48,351 nt of DNA, taken from NCBI GenBank assembly GCA_023229795.1, contig JALNYP010000027.1, positions 1-48,351 on the forward strand, read 5' to 3'. Shown here one piece after another: positions 1-6,815 of this stretch. The stretch's first letter is position 1. Each line of letters starts with the position of its first letter. Origin of the DNA: Syntrophobacterales bacterium (GTDB taxonomy: Bacteria > Desulfobacterota > Desulfobaccia > Desulfobaccales > 0-14-0-80-60-11). A program made the position numbers and the translations under genes. Below the pieces are notes generated by a model, which made no database searches, was not told where the DNA came from, and saw only the letters and a program-made list of their open reading frames with translations.

Positions 1-38
1 ATGTCAGACTGAAGGTTGGGCCACAAGTCCTGGACAAG

Positions 39-77
39 AATCGGACAGGGGTGCTAATTCCTTGCCGATTTTTTTTT
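39..77 (+). terminator. Intrinsic terminator of an upstream gene
   Basis: Arms AATCGG (39-44) and CCGATT (65-70) enclose an inner pairing of CAGGG with CCTTG, and the hairpin runs straight into a run of T to position 77. It probably ends a plus-strand gene lying left of the window and separates it from the cold-shock gene. Confidence 0.7.
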
Positions 78-142
78 GCCTGACTGCTGTGCCCCTGCTT
101 TTTTGGCAGGAAATATTTGCAGTATTTGTTGGAGGATTCACC

Positions 143-346
143 ATGAAGGAAACTGGTACGGTAAAATGGTTTAACGATTCTAAGGGTTTTGGCTTCATTT
201 CTCGGGAAAGCGGTCCCGATGTGTTCGTGCATCACAGCGCGATCCAGGGCGACGGCTTCCGCACCCTGTCGGAAGAGCAGGCGGTGGAGTTCGAGGTAGT
301 CCAGGGTCCCAAAGGGGCTCAGGCTCAGAACGTCGTAAAACTCTAA
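143..346 (+). CDS. Cold-shock domain protein (CspA family)
   Basis: A 67-residue single-domain cold-shock protein, the usual family length. It opens with MKETGTVKWFN and carries the RNP-1 motif KGFGFI (residues 14-19) and an RNP-2-like DVFVHHSAI, the aromatic surface that binds single-stranded RNA or DNA. Family members act in the cytoplasm as RNA chaperones that melt mRNA structure. The frame is open further upstream, but the ATG at 143 follows a good GGAGG (131-135) and matches the family N-terminus exactly. A hairpin terminator follows (369-405), so the gene is probably monocistronic or weakly coupled to the small gene at 428. The specific Csp paralogue cannot be assigned. Confidence 0.95.
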   Translation: MKETGTVKWFNDSKGFGFISRESGPDVFVHHSAIQGDGFRTLSEEQAVEFEVVQGPKGAQAQNVVKL

Positions 347-368
347 GCCATTTAGCCTAAACGGTTGG

Positions 369-405
369 AACTCCGGCGGTCGCACGACCCCGGAGTTCTG
401 TTATT
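369..405 (+). terminator. Probable terminator after the cold-shock gene
   Basis: Eight-base arms AACTCCGG (369-376) and CCGGAGTT (390-397) are followed by CTGTTATTTT. It lies between the cold-shock gene and the next start codon at 428. Confidence 0.6.
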
Positions 406-427
406 TTGACCCCAAGGAGGCAACCAC

Positions 428-616
428 ATGGCAAGAAATCGCTATGGCTGGCAGAAGCGGGCCAAAGAATTGGCCCGGAAACAGAAAAACGACGACAAGA
501 TAAAACGCCGCCAGGGCAAAGCCTTGGAGCCGTCCGTAACGGACCTATCTGGGGCGACAGAATCGCCTGCGGCGGTTGAGGAAGAAACCTATACCGAGTT
601 GCCGCCCGAAAGCTGA
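428..616 (+). CDS. Small basic hypothetical protein (62 aa)
   Basis: A 62-residue soluble protein. The first half is strongly basic (ARNRYGWQKRAKELARKQKN and following Lys/Arg-rich residues to about 35), and the second half is acidic and Ser/Thr/Glu-rich. The ATG at 428 follows a strong AAGGAGG (414-420), which supports real translation. The basic helical N-terminus would suit RNA or ribosome binding, but this is inference. It sits directly after a cold-shock gene, as similar small proteins often do. No domain can be named. Confidence 0.75.
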   Translation: MARNRYGWQKRAKELARKQKNDDKIKRRQGKALEPSVTDLSGATESPAAVEEETYTELPPES

Positions 617-896
617 GCGCACCTGGAGGTCCCCTCATCCAGGCCGATACTTATTGCACCGCAGCCTCATCGGTTCCAGCAGCCCCTGCAAAACCTCATT
701 CCAGGGATGATGGTCATTCTGAGCGCCGCGCAGCCTCCAGCCTTTCATTCCCTGAATCCTTCGTTGACGCTCAGGGTGACAAAATAAACGGGGTGGGGAA
801 CGGCCTTGAGAACATGAGTTCGGAGACGCGGGAAAAGCTCAAGGAATAGCCTAGTTACCCCATGCTATATAAATATTTAATTATATTAAAAATATG
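617..896. other. Non-coding stretch with a dispersed repeat
   Basis: No convincing ORF. Positions 711-786 contain a diverged copy of the element beginning GTCATTCTGAGCG and ending CTCAGGGTGACA. Related copies lie near 21103-21165 and, inverted, near 24119-24165. The rest turns AT-rich towards the promoter at 897. Confidence 0.6.
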
Positions 897-926
897 TTGA
901 CATTTGATTATGATATGGTTTAGGGT
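897..926 (+). promoter_or_regulatory. Sigma-70-type promoter of the riboswitch leader
   Basis: A perfect -35 TTGACA (897-902) is followed after 18 bases by TAGGGT (921-926), which keeps the conserved TA...T of a -10 box. The predicted start near 933 falls at the 5' edge of the riboswitch, which supports both calls. Confidence 0.6.
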
Positions 927-931
927 AAATT

Positions 932-1012
932 CACAGCCGAAGACAAACCCGATGCAAGGTAGGGACGGAAAGCTGCGGGGCCTTTAAAAAGGAGAACCGG
1001 GCTACCTGGTAG
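932..1012 (+). promoter_or_regulatory. Candidate GEMM-I cyclic-dinucleotide riboswitch
   Basis: The stretch shows the ordered GEMM-I hallmarks: ACAAACC (942-948), GGGACGGAAAGC (962-973; consensus GGGACGCAAAGC), GGGGCC (977-982), then ACCGGGCTACC (996-1006) matching the GCCGGGUUACC receptor strand. The class senses cyclic di-GMP, or cyclic GMP-AMP in the GEMM-Ib subtype common in Geobacter and relatives. I cannot separate the two by eye. It lies between a promoter and two terminators ahead of a receiver-domain gene, so ligand-dependent transcription control is likely. Confidence 0.7.
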
Positions 1013-1027
1013 GCGGTCCGGTTTTTT
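996..1027 (+). terminator. Terminator overlapping the riboswitch 3' strand
   Basis: ACCGG (996-1000) can pair with CCGGT (1018-1022) around an inner CTAC/GTAG stem, followed by TTTTTT to 1027. The 5' arm is shared with the riboswitch receptor strand, the arrangement expected of a ligand-controlled terminator. Confidence 0.6.
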
Positions 1028-1123
1028 CTTTGTCCTTACCGAGATTAAGCTGAATGAGGTTTTGCGAGTTCCATGGAGGGCGCTTGCAAATGTCAGATTC
1101 TTCTCCAAGGGGAAACTCATACC

Positions 1124-1161
1124 AAAAGGATGCTTGCCTGCCCGGTGAGCATCCTTTTTTT
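1124..1161 (+). terminator. Second leader terminator, perfect 10-bp stem
   Basis: Arms AAAAGGATGC (1124-1133) and GCATCCTTTT (1149-1158) are fully complementary and extend into a T run to 1161. It lies 30 bases before the ATG at 1192, so it belongs to the untranslated leader and argues against a start at 1054. A second GCATCC at 1171-1176, next to the ribosome-binding site, could compete for the 5' arm. Confidence 0.8.
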
Positions 1162-1191
1162 GCGCGACTTGCATCCAAAGGGGAACACGAG

Positions 1192-2046
1192 ATGGAAAAT
1201 GCGCCCTGCCCCATGAGAGGATTGATTAATGACCTCGCCCGCACCTTAATGGCTACCATGGTCCATTTTGATAATTTACTTCTTCAACTCGATCATGATT
1301 CTGAAGGCTTCGGCGAAGCATGGCTGGCAAATCAGCAACTTCAACGGGCCTTGGAATTCTTTTTTGAATTGCGCTCGGAATGTATGAGTTGCCATAAAAA
1401 TGAGTTTACCAGTAGGCATAAGAAAGATCATTATAAATTAACCACCCTCGATAAAACCTTGCATAAATACAATAATGTAATTGAATTTATTTTTGGTTAT
1501 TTTGAACTAATACAAAACATTTCTATCAATATTAAAAACATTAATCAAAATACAAAACGGATTATTAAAATTGTCCAGGAAACTAAATATCCCTCCTATC
1601 ACCATTCTTCCAACAATAAGTCAAATATGAATTATGGAGATATTAAGTTATTAAATAAAGACCACCATAATAAAACTGATAATAAAACGATATTGCTGGT
1701 TGATGATGATGAAGGCGTAAAACAAGTTCTGGCTACCGTTTTGCGGCAGCATAAATATTCTGTAGTTGAATGTTCAAATGGAGAAACAGCATTGACTAAT
1801 TTTGAACAGGCTAAATCTAACTTTATTTTATGTATCATTGATATTGGATTGCCGGATATTGAAGGACCAATTCTCGCTAAAAAGTTACTATTAATAAATC
1901 CAAATATTAATGTTTTATATATTTCCGGCTATCCTGAGATAAAATTGAAAAAACAATTCCCTTCAATAGATCAACATCAAATTATGACTAAACCTTTCCA
2001 TTTAGTTGATCTCGTAAATAAAATAAGAGCAATTACCCTCAATTAG
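1192..2046 (+). CDS. Response regulator: novel N-terminal domain plus receiver
   Basis: A 284-residue soluble protein. Residues 166-284 form a CheY-like receiver: acidic pocket DDD (171-173), phosphoacceptor D217 in IIDIGLPD, S245 in YISGY and K267 in MTKPF. Residues 1-130 are helical, of no family I recognise, and contain CMSCH (64-68), a CxxCH motif without any signal peptide. That makes cytochrome-type haem unlikely and a metal or redox site possible. A low-complexity Asn/His-rich linker joins the halves. There is no DNA-binding domain, so output may be by protein contact. The start at 1192 is chosen because a perfect terminator hairpin lies inside the longer frame from 1054 and AAAGGGGAA precedes 1192. 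The gene is far more AT-rich than its neighbours, suggesting transfer. Confidence 0.8.
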   Translation: MENAPCPMRGLINDLARTLMATMVHFDNLLLQLDHDSEGFGEAWLANQQLQRALEFFFELRSECMSCHKNEFTSRHKKDHYKLTTLDKTLHKYNNVIEFIFGYFELIQNISINIKNINQNTKRIIKIVQETKYPSYHHSSNNKSNMNYGDIKLLNKDHHNKTDNKTILLVDDDEGVKQVLATVLRQHKYSVVECSNGETALTNFEQAKSNFILCIIDIGLPDIEGPILAKKLLLINPNINVLYISGYPEIKLKKQFPSIDQHQIMTKPFHLVDLVNKIRAITLN

Positions 2047-2139
2047 TCAATAGTGTTTCGATACCTAGCATGAACCGGCTGCCTGGCCGCGGCATGGGTG
2101 GAATCATTACTCATAATCTACCCAAGGCCTTGCCCGGCC

Positions 2140-2766
2140 TCATAAAATTATGGACCGATATCCCTGGGAAGTGATGGTGGCAAAGTGGTAGGGCGGCCCC
2201 ACCTCTTCTTTGATGGCCGCCATCTTTTCCAGGAAGTCCTTGCACAGATTCAGGACCTCTTCCAGGTCCGCCCCCTGGTGGAGGGCCTTGACCAGGCGCA
2301 TTTCCATGCCCAGGTTCCGGGGCATAACCACCGCGTTACCGATCTGAATCCGCTTTAAAGGCAGCTCATTGTCCTCACTGCCCAACAGGGCCATCCGGAA
2401 GTGGGGCGGCGGGGCCGCGGGCGCATAGCCGGCCAGGATGAAGTAGATGCGGCGAAAGCCTTCGGCCTCCGGGCCATGGTCTTCCAGGTGGCGCCCGTAA
2501 CCCCGGGAGAGGAAGGGCAGGGCGAACTCTACCATGTCCTCCAGGTCCAGGGGGCTCGGATGCCGGGCGATCTGCTGCCGCAGGGCCAGGGACAGGGGCA
2601 CGCTCACCCCGGCGCCGCCGCTCAGGATGGCGCAGCACCGGTCCAGGGGAAAGAGCTTGTTGACCGTAAAGATTTCCGGCTGGCCGGAGGCGTCGAACCG
2701 GGTGGCCCGACTATCCGTGGCCAACACGATGCCATGCTCGTTCAATCCGGCCAGGGCCTGGGTCAT
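2140..2766 (-). CDS. Proteasome-fold Ntn-hydrolase-like protein
   Basis: A 208-residue protein beginning MTQALAGLNEHGIVLATDSR, the pattern of proteasome beta and HslV subunits. If the initiator Met is removed, Thr2 would be the N-terminal nucleophile. Asp18 in ATDSR matches the conserved Asp17, and Lys37 in TVNKLFP is a candidate for Lys33. The SGGAGV segment near residue 50 also fits the fold. The C-terminal half is unassigned. Family enzymes are self-compartmentalising peptidases, but no AAA unfoldase (HslU, Mpa) is adjacent, so substrate and partner are unknown. No good Shine-Dalgarno precedes the ATG. The assignment rests on motif resemblance. Confidence 0.7.
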   Translation of the reverse strand: MTQALAGLNEHGIVLATDSRATRFDASGQPEIFTVNKLFPLDRCCAILSGGAGVSVPLSLALRQQIARHPSPLDLEDMVEFALPFLSRGYGRHLEDHGPEAEGFRRIYFILAGYAPAAPPPHFRMALLGSEDNELPLKRIQIGNAVVMPRNLGMEMRLVKALHQGADLEEVLNLCKDFLEKMAAIKEEVGPPYHFATITSQGYRSIIL

Positions 2767-2894
2767 AAATTATACCGCTTTCGGTTTTCAGTTTTCAGTT
2801 TTCGGTTAAAAGAACCTGGTATTATCTACAGGCGGGATCGGGGATCGGTAGCCACAGGCTCTCGCCTGGGGTTTCCCCGCCCTCCCCTCGTACC
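2767..2894. other. Short repeats upstream of the Ntn-hydrolase gene
   Basis: Positions 2782-2806 hold near-tandem TTTTCAG/TTTTCGG units. Positions 2847-2868 (GGTAGCCACAGGCT...CGCCTG) are an inverted relative of the hairpin repeats at 21200-21250 and 43287-43338. No gene is visible. Confidence 0.55.
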
Positions 2895-3021
2895 AAGTTG
2901 CGCCCATAGAAGTCAGGAAACCCTTGACCTGTAGGGGCGCACCTGAGTGTGCGCCCTCAATCCAGGGCGGACACATAGGTCCGCCCCTACGAGAGATAAA
3001 TTACCGGTTCGATCGCATCTA
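2895..3021 (+). repeat. MITE-like element, family 2, copy 1 (127 bp)
   Basis: This copy aligns over its whole length with 15225-15351, in the same orientation and of the same size. It starts AAGTTGCGCCCATAGAAGT and contains the perfect hairpin GGGCGGAC...GTCCGCCC (2965-2986). The right terminal repeat (GATCGCATCTA) is more decayed than in copy 2. No transposase is encoded, so mobilisation would be in trans. Confidence 0.7.
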
Positions 3022-3025
3022 GGTA

Positions 3026-4351
3026 TCAAGCCACTTCTTCAGAATTCTTCATTTGCAGCGGCGCGGCGTCGGGGTTATAAAACAGGCGCATCCGGGCCGG
3101 GGGCAGGGTGAACTCCAACGGAGATCCGAATTTCACCGGCACGGTATCCGGGGTCAGGTCCCTCCAGGCCTGCCGGGATTTGCCCAGCCACTCGGCCGGG
3201 TCGGCGATGGTGACTTCCTGGAGGTCCGGCGTGGTATTGATCACCGCCAGGACCCGGCCCTTGCGGTGTTCCCGGGATTTGAGCAACAGCGTCACCGGCT
3301 CTTCCTTGGGGTTGACCCGCATCTGGGGGCCTTCCTCCAGGAGCACCGGGCATTTCTTTTTCATGCGGTTGACGCCCTTGATAAAGGCGGTCAGGTCGTA
3401 GGCAGGCCTCTCCCAGTCCTGGGGCCGGGTCTTGACGACGTTGAGGCGCTTTTTAAAACCGTACTCGTAGCCTATAGGGATCATCACCCCTGTGGAAAAA
3501 TAGGCCGCGAAGAGGTAGCGCTGCCGGGCCACCTCCGGGGCGCCGCGGCTGGCCGCGGCCAGCCGTTCGGTGTCGTGGCTCTCCGGGAAGCTGACCGAGG
3601 GCGCGATGCGGCGAAAATCGTTGTATTGCTCCAGACACCAATCTTCCTGAAAATCCCACCACTTGGAACTGTTATAGAGGAAATCGAAACCAGAGTTGGA
3701 CAATTGGTCGCACTCCTCCAGGCGGCAGCCCAGGGTTTCGGCGAAGAACTGCACCCCGGGCTCCAGGTTTCTGGCCTCGCTGATGAGGCGGGCCCAGAAA
3801 TCGCCGGGGATCTTGTAGGCCGCGTCGGCCCGGAAGCCCAGAAAGCCCAGGCCCAGATATTTGGCCACCACGCCGTCGAAATAGTGCAGCAGCCCCTCGG
3901 GGTCGGGCGGGGGCCAGTACGAAAGCTCCGCCAGGTCCCCCCACACCGTTACCTTGGTGGCATCCGCGGGATCGATGGCGCCCGGGTGCTTGATCCGGCC
4001 GTTTTCATCCTTGGCATACCAGTCGGGATGCTGGGTGACCAGGGGCGAGTCGATGGCCGTGTGGTTGATCACCAGGTCCAGCATCACCTTGAGGCCCCGG
4101 CGTTCGGCCTCCTTCAGAAAATGGACCAGGGCCGCTTCCGGGTCCCGGCCCGAGGACGGGGCAAAGAGGGGATTGAGGCCGTAGTAATCCTTGACCGCGT
4201 ACAGGCTGCCGGACAGGCCGGGGGTGTGGATGGGATTGAGGAAGATCCAGGTGAAACCCATAGCCGCGATGCGGTCCAGATGCTCCTCCCAATGGGGGAT
4301 GGTCCCGGCTAACGGCGGGAAGAGATTATAGATCAGGGTTGGTTCGGACAT
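3026..4351 (-). CDS. GH13 alpha-amylase-family enzyme, GlgE-like
   Basis: A 441-residue TIM-barrel enzyme. Visible GH13 motifs are DLVINH (92-97), FRADAAYK with nucleophile D176, FAETL with acid/base E205, and SHDTER with D260, so all three catalytic carboxylates are present. The barrel start (HLDRIAAMGFTWIFLNPIH) and the GFRADAAYKIP region resemble maltosyltransferases of the GlgE type, but the protein lacks GlgE's long N-terminal domain. It may be an amylase or a maltosyl-transferring enzyme on alpha-1,4-glucans. A strong AGGAGGTGA precedes the ATG. It lies downstream of malQ on the same strand, which points to glycogen or maltodextrin turnover. There is no signal peptide, so it is cytoplasmic. 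Exact specificity is unresolved. Confidence 0.88.
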   Translation of the reverse strand: MSEPTLIYNLFPPLAGTIPHWEEHLDRIAAMGFTWIFLNPIHTPGLSGSLYAVKDYYGLNPLFAPSSGRDPEAALVHFLKEAERRGLKVMLDLVINHTAIDSPLVTQHPDWYAKDENGRIKHPGAIDPADATKVTVWGDLAELSYWPPPDPEGLLHYFDGVVAKYLGLGFLGFRADAAYKIPGDFWARLISEARNLEPGVQFFAETLGCRLEECDQLSNSGFDFLYNSSKWWDFQEDWCLEQYNDFRRIAPSVSFPESHDTERLAAASRGAPEVARQRYLFAAYFSTGVMIPIGYEYGFKKRLNVVKTRPQDWERPAYDLTAFIKGVNRMKKKCPVLLEEGPQMRVNPKEEPVTLLLKSREHRKGRVLAVINTTPDLQEVTIADPAEWLGKSRQAWRDLTPDTVPVKFGSPLEFTLPPARMRLFYNPDAAPLQMKNSEEVA

Positions 4352-4369
4352 TGCTCACCTCCTAAATGC

Positions 4370-4435
4370 AGTGGTCAGAGGCCAGTGGCCGGTCGGTTTT
4401 TCTGCTGACCACTGGTCACTGGCCACTGACCACTA
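4370..4435. repeat. Imperfect inverted repeat of GTGGTCAG units
   Basis: AGTGGTCAGAGGCCAGTG (4370-4387) pairs with CACTGGCCACTGACCACT (4418-4435) with one mismatch, forming a large hairpin between malQ and the GH13 gene. The same unit recurs at 38232-38255 and 38393-38409. It may attenuate transcription between the two genes, but there is no clear T tract. Confidence 0.6.
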
Positions 4436-6652
4436 TCTTTTGCGGGCATGATTCAGCCGGGCTGCGATCCGGGCGGGCTCCGGGCTTTGTTCCATGTCCT
4501 CCAGGCTCAGGGGCAGTTTGATTCGCCAGTTGGGACGCTCACTTGTAGTGCCGGGGAGGTTTTGCTGCTCGGCCACCCCGAAGATTTCCTCCAGGCGCAC
4601 TTCCATCAACGAGGACTCGCTCTGGGCCAGGTAGGTCAGGGCCGCGGCCCGCAAGTCGGCCGGGCAGGATTCCGTGGCTTCGGGATCGGGACCAGCCGCC
4701 AGCAGGCCCCGCTGCTGCAAAGCCTCCACCAGGAGGCGGCGGTCCCGGGCCCGGCCTTCGGCGTCGGCCTCCGCCAGCTCGCCTTCGGGGTAAAGGTGGA
4801 GCCGCCTTTTCAAGGCCAGGTCGTCGCCCTGCCAGAACCCCGTCAGGGTGGGCAGGTCGTGGGTGGTCACCGTGGCCAGGGCCTGGGGAGGGTACACCTC
4901 CGGCGGCTGGAAGCGGTGATGGCCGTCTCGCTCAAAATAAAACACCCGGTAAGAAAAGACCCCGGTGCGTCCCAGGTCCCGGCGGATGTGCGGCGGCACG
5001 GTGCCCAGGTCCTCGCCGATGATCAAGGCGCGCCGGCGCACGCTCTCAAGGGCCAGGATAGCCAGGAGTTCCCGGTTCGGGTAGTTGACGTAAGCTCCCT
5101 GGGCCGCTGCCACCCCCTGGGGAATCCACAACAGGCGGAACAGTCCCATGACGTGGTCCAGCCGCAGCAGGCCGCCGACAGGCAGGTTGGCCCGGAGGGT
5201 GTCGATGAACAACTGGTAGCCCGCGGCCCGCAGGCGGTCCGGAATCAGGGGCGGCAGCCCCCAGTTCTGCCCTTGGGGGTTGAAGGCGTCGGGGGGCGCG
5301 CCGATGGCGCAGTCCCGGGCAAACAGGTCCTGGTGGGCCCAAGTATCGAAGCCCCCGGGGCCGGCTCCCAGGGCCAGGTCTTCATAGAGGCTGAAGGGCA
5401 GGCCCTGTTCCCGCGCTTCCCGGCACACCCCGTCCAGTTGGCTCTCGGCGAGCCATTGCCCATATTGAAATAAGGCCACTTCCCGGCGGTGTTCCCGGGC
5501 GAACTCGGCCACCGCGGGACTGCGGGGGTCCTGGTAGGGTTCGGGCCAGCGGCGCCAGTCGCGGTCCTGAAAAAAATCCGCCAGGGCGCGGAACTGCCCG
5601 AATCCGGCCAGGGATTCCCCCCCGGCTGCCACAAATTCGGCGAACTCCAGGCCCCGGGGAGTGCGGGCCTCCTCCGGAGTGCCGTGCACCTGGCAAAACG
5701 TCCGGTATAACCACTCCAGGACCCGGCGCTTGAGGCGGCAGACCTCTTGGTAGTCAACCAGCGCCGCGGCGGCCAGGCGGGCCTTGGCGGCCTGAAATTC
5801 AGGACTGGCCAGGAGTTCCCGGGCCTCCCGGCAAGCCGCCATCTCCGGGGCGGATTCCAGGCTTAAATACAGGGTATTGCGGAAAACCCGGCTCAAGGGG
5901 GAATAAGGGCTGGGATCGTCGCCGGCCTGGCCCCCCGCGGCATGGAGCGGATTGACTCCCACAAACGCGGCCCCCAGGGACCCGGCCCAGCGCATGATCT
6001 CCTGGAGGTCGGCAAAATCCCCCATGCCCCAGTTGGTGCGGCTCTTCACGGCATAGAGCGGCAGGTTGAGACCCCAGCACCGCTGGCCCTGCTCCAGCCA
6101 GTCAGGGATATAGGCCCGCGGCGGGGCCGCGATCAGCCGGCTACGGCCGGTTTCCTCCCGCCCGCCGCCCCGTACCCTGAGCGTTAATTCGTAATACCCC
6201 ATCTCCAGGTTGGCGGGCAGGGGTACTGCGACCGCGGCCCGGAAACCTTCGGGAACCGCATGGCTCTTGGGGTCTCCTTCGGGTTGAAGACGGGTCTCCC
6301 AATGATAGCGCGTCCCGTGCTCGCTGATCATCTCTCCCTGAACCTCTACCGCGTCCGGAGGCGCCGGGCTGGGGGACCAGACCCGCGCCGTCGCCGTGGC
6401 CGCAGCAGGGACCGGGGCGATGAGCTGCACGGGCTCCAGGAGCGCTCCCCAGGGGCCCAAACGCCGCCGGGCCAGTTCACGCGCTAGATCCTCCGGGTCT
6501 GCCCACGGCACCCGCATGGCGCTGAGCAGTTGCCGGTAGGTGGCCTGGGAGGTGTGGTGGCGCACTCCGAAGTTATCCCAATACTGCCCGGTAATGCCGC
6601 AGGCGCAGCCCAGGGCCTCAATCTTTTTTGCTATGTCCTTCCCGGCCATCAA
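4433..6652 (-). CDS. malQ: 4-alpha-glucanotransferase (amylomaltase, GH77)
   Basis: A 739-residue GH77 enzyme that moves alpha-1,4-glucan segments between maltodextrins and releases glucose. An N-terminal beta-rich extension of about 180 residues precedes the catalytic barrel. Barrel motifs are SRTNWGMGDFADL, NPLHA, SPYSPLSR, the nucleophile region RLDHVMGLFRLLWIP, the acid/base region IGEDLGTVP and THDLPTLTGFW. The bacterial GH77 length of about 500-750 residues fits. Two adjacent ATG codons (6652 and 6649) are possible, and GACAGG is better spaced for the second. It is followed after a 66-bp inverted repeat by the GH13 gene, probably in the same transcript, for breakdown of storage glucan. 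It is cytoplasmic. Confidence 0.95.
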   Translation of the reverse strand: MMAGKDIAKKIEALGCACGITGQYWDNFGVRHHTSQATYRQLLSAMRVPWADPEDLARELARRRLGPWGALLEPVQLIAPVPAAATATARVWSPSPAPPDAVEVQGEMISEHGTRYHWETRLQPEGDPKSHAVPEGFRAAVAVPLPANLEMGYYELTLRVRGGGREETGRSRLIAAPPRAYIPDWLEQGQRCWGLNLPLYAVKSRTNWGMGDFADLQEIMRWAGSLGAAFVGVNPLHAAGGQAGDDPSPYSPLSRVFRNTLYLSLESAPEMAACREARELLASPEFQAAKARLAAAALVDYQEVCRLKRRVLEWLYRTFCQVHGTPEEARTPRGLEFAEFVAAGGESLAGFGQFRALADFFQDRDWRRWPEPYQDPRSPAVAEFAREHRREVALFQYGQWLAESQLDGVCREAREQGLPFSLYEDLALGAGPGGFDTWAHQDLFARDCAIGAPPDAFNPQGQNWGLPPLIPDRLRAAGYQLFIDTLRANLPVGGLLRLDHVMGLFRLLWIPQGVAAAQGAYVNYPNRELLAILALESVRRRALIIGEDLGTVPPHIRRDLGRTGVFSYRVFYFERDGHHRFQPPEVYPPQALATVTTHDLPTLTGFWQGDDLALKRRLHLYPEGELAEADAEGRARDRRLLVEALQQRGLLAAGPDPEATESCPADLRAAALTYLAQSESSLMEVRLEEIFGVAEQQNLPGTTSERPNWRIKLPLSLEDMEQSPEPARIAARLNHARKR

Positions 6653-6815
6653 CCTGTCCGTTACTATAGTAATTGGATTCTTGTTCTTATCGGAAAAATC
6701 TCGGGAAAGAAAGAGGTGCTCTCTCAGGTATCAGGGTTAATGTTAAGGACTGGCCTCGAACTGTGCCAGGGGGTGGTGATTTTCGGGAATCATCTTAGGG
6801 GGAAAAAATCTGTGC

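Noticed and set aside
1054..1191. Longer start of the receiver protein at 1054
   Set aside because: It would translate through a perfect intrinsic terminator hairpin and lacks a ribosome-binding site; 1192 has one.
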